From: DASQPA01 sp963757335
GTDB lineage: Bacteria > Acidobacteriota > Thermoanaerobaculia > Multivoradales > UBA5704
Length of the DNA stretch: 64,000 bases
Assembly (NCBI GenBank): GCA_963757335.1
Contig: CAVWRJ010000002.1
Coordinates: 124,001-188,000, forward strand
Direction of reading: 5' to 3'
This document shows positions 63,118 to 64,000 of the stretch, piece after piece. A program made the position numbers and the translations under genes. Below the pieces are notes generated by a model, which made no database searches, had not been told where the DNA came from, and worked only from the letters and a program-made list of their open reading frames with translations. Each line of letters begins with the position of its first letter. The first letter of the stretch is position 1.

Positions 63118-63126
63118 AGCCTCACC

Positions 63127-63164
63127 GGTGGGCCCGCCCGAGTGGCGGGCCCACCGCCTTTTTC
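63127..63164 (+). terminator. Rho-independent terminator of the CHAT/sigma cluster
   Basis: Perfect 12-bp stem GGTGGGCCCGCC-CGAGT-GGCGGGCCCACC, a 5-nt loop, then GCC and a TTTTT tract. Confidence 0.9.
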
Positions 63165-63696
63165 CTTCTCCCACCCGCAAAGCCATGAAATGTTTTCGGC
63201 CGGTCCGTCACTCCACTATGAAGACGTGGCAGAGACGAGACTCATGCCAAGGCTTACCCCAGCCCCCGCCCCCCTGCGGCGATCCAGGCCCCGGCACTTC
63301 CGGCGTCCGCTTTCCCTAGCAGACCGGCCGGCTCCCCAGCCGGCCCTGCCGGACGACACGCTGAACCTGGGTCCGCAGGCGGTGGTGGGGGCTCTTTTTC
63401 GCCCCCCTCACCCGCGGGTGGCCCGAGCCGAGAAGAGGACGAGCGGACCGGAGTCACCCTGCCTCCCCAGCGCTTCCCCAGCCGTGCCCACGGCCGGAGC
63501 GGCCGCCGTCTCGCCCCTGCCGAAAGGGAGTTCCTGGCCCTCCTGGCGATCGCCATGGGCCTCGGGGTGGGAGCGCTCCTCCTCGGCCGGCTCTCCCCCG
63601 CCGACCTCCTCCTCGCCGGGGCCGTCCTCTTCTCCAGCCTCGGCCTTTTCGCCCTCGGCTACGCCACCCGCCAGCAGAAGCCGGCGGACGAGTGAC
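63165..63696. other. Gap with no confident gene; possible small membrane protein remnant
   Basis: About 530 bp without a convincing start-to-stop gene. Near the 3' end one + frame reads FLALLAIAMGLGVGALLLGR, then DLLLAGAVLFSSLGLFALGY and stops at TGA 63,692-63,694. That is two hydrophobic helices, but I find no in-frame start with a ribosome-binding site, and another frame is open from an ATG near 63,244. A further indel or a remnant would explain it. Nothing else recognised. Confidence 0.3.
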
Positions 63697-64000
63697 CTAG
63701 CCGCCGCCACCTCCCCCGGAGTGGATGCCGCCCTCGGTCATCCCCCAGGGGTCGAGCGCCTCGGCCAGCTCGGCCTCGGGGAGGAGCTGCTTTTCGCGCA
63801 CCAGCTCGCGCACCGTGCGGCCGGTCTTGACCGACTCCTTGGCGATCTCGGCCGCGGCGTCGTAGCCGATCTTGGGGACCAGCGAGGTCACCATGGCGAG
63901 CGAGCGCTCGACTAAATCCAGGCAGCGCTCGCGGTTGGCCTCGATCCCCGCCACGCAGTTGTCGGCCAGGAGCCGCGAGACGTTGGCGAGGATCTCGATC
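63697..64000 (-). CDS. fumC: Class II fumarate hydratase (or aspartase), C-terminal end
   Basis: The last about 100 codons of a fumarase/aspartase-superfamily enzyme, running off the window edge. The visible sequence includes LANVSRLLADNCVAGIEANR, VERSLAMVTSLVPKIGYDAA, AEIAKESVKTGRTVRELV and DPWGMTEGG, matching the C-terminal domain of class II fumarases. Aspartate ammonia-lyases share this region, so the substrate cannot be settled from this end. The signature GSSAMPxKxN loop is outside. A Gly-rich tail (GGIHSGGGGG) ends it. Confidence 0.82.
   Translation of the reverse strand, partial: IEILANVSRLLADNCVAGIEANRERCLDLVERSLAMVTSLVPKIGYDAAAEIAKESVKTGRTVRELVREKQLLPEAELAEALDPWGMTEGGIHSGGGGGG

Noticed and set aside
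63142..63915. A plus-strand gene across the spacer and into the fumarase end
   Set aside because: Its 3' half runs antisense to the clearly conserved fumarase C-terminus, and the composition is Ser/Pro/Arg-rich as in shadow frames.

Overview
The window is very GC-rich (about 70 % by eye), densely coding DNA from a bacterial chromosome. An Acidobacteriota host, probably close to Thermoanaerobaculia, is my best inference. The reasons are a VWFA-type secreted protein of the kind abundant in that phylum, ELWxSDGTxxGT-repeat proteins with GDTGYFWFF-type C-terminal modules, TPR-CHAT / sigma-factor clusters, DUF4388-GAF signalling proteins and a GldA/F/G-type ABC system. No 16S rRNA is present, so the assignment is not proven. 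At least seventeen apparent single-base frame breaks, many in or beside G/C runs, suggest a draft or long-read assembly with residual indels. Genes that clearly continue across a break are annotated here as one entry.

Layout. 0-16 kb: housekeeping (DUF1385 tail, prfA, then prmC-murA and a lytic transglycosylase). A block of about 6.8 kb separates prfA from prmC. It holds a small secreted protein, a mini-sigma/zf-HC2-TPR pair, a three-gene minor-pilin operon, an M20 peptidase and a solute-binding protein. A frameshifted tRNA/rRNA (uracil) methyltransferase, an RNase Z-like hydrolase and an archaeal-type GAPDH-like protein follow. 16-24 kb: a VWA protein and OmpA-like lipoprotein, an Rpn-type nuclease, a CheY/GAF/DUF4388 signalling operon, and a fused membrane spermidine synthase. 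24.7-28.9 kb: a small islet bounded by a tRNA-Ala gene and a copy of its 3' half, carrying an 18-repeat ELWxSDGT protein and a truncated relative. 29-39 kb: AbrB-like and XRE regulators, a FIST / PAS-GGDEF-EAL c-di-GMP pair, a 21-bp tandem repeat array, a methyltransferase, an AcvB/VirJ-like hydrolase, a Uma2 nuclease and two multispan membrane proteins. 39-44 kb: three amino-acid permeases. 44-49 kb: a four-gene ABC/Gld-type operon. 49-57 kb: a broken TrkA-type K+ channel, an unusual 84-bp-periodic non-coding array, a zincin, a GT-C-like membrane protein, Hsp15, a CarH-like B12/MerR photoreceptor, an AI-2E-family exporter, a DUF1328 peptide and dinB. 57-63 kb: a TPR-CHAT protease coupled to a sigma factor, a membrane anti-sigma-like protein and a small protein, ended by a strong terminator. 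63.7-64 kb: the 3' end of a class II fumarase.

Three structures run through the window. (1) A dispersed family of 75-96 bp palindromes, six full copies and one half copy, has a conserved GACTGGCTGCGC core and arms that vary but stay self-complementary. (2) There are two arrays with helical phasing: GTCGAC every 21 bp at 33.0 kb, and TACACC-N15-GGTGTA every 84 bp at 51.2 kb. (3) Many genes have a TANNNT -10 box 6-8 nt before the start codon and so probably make leaderless mRNAs.
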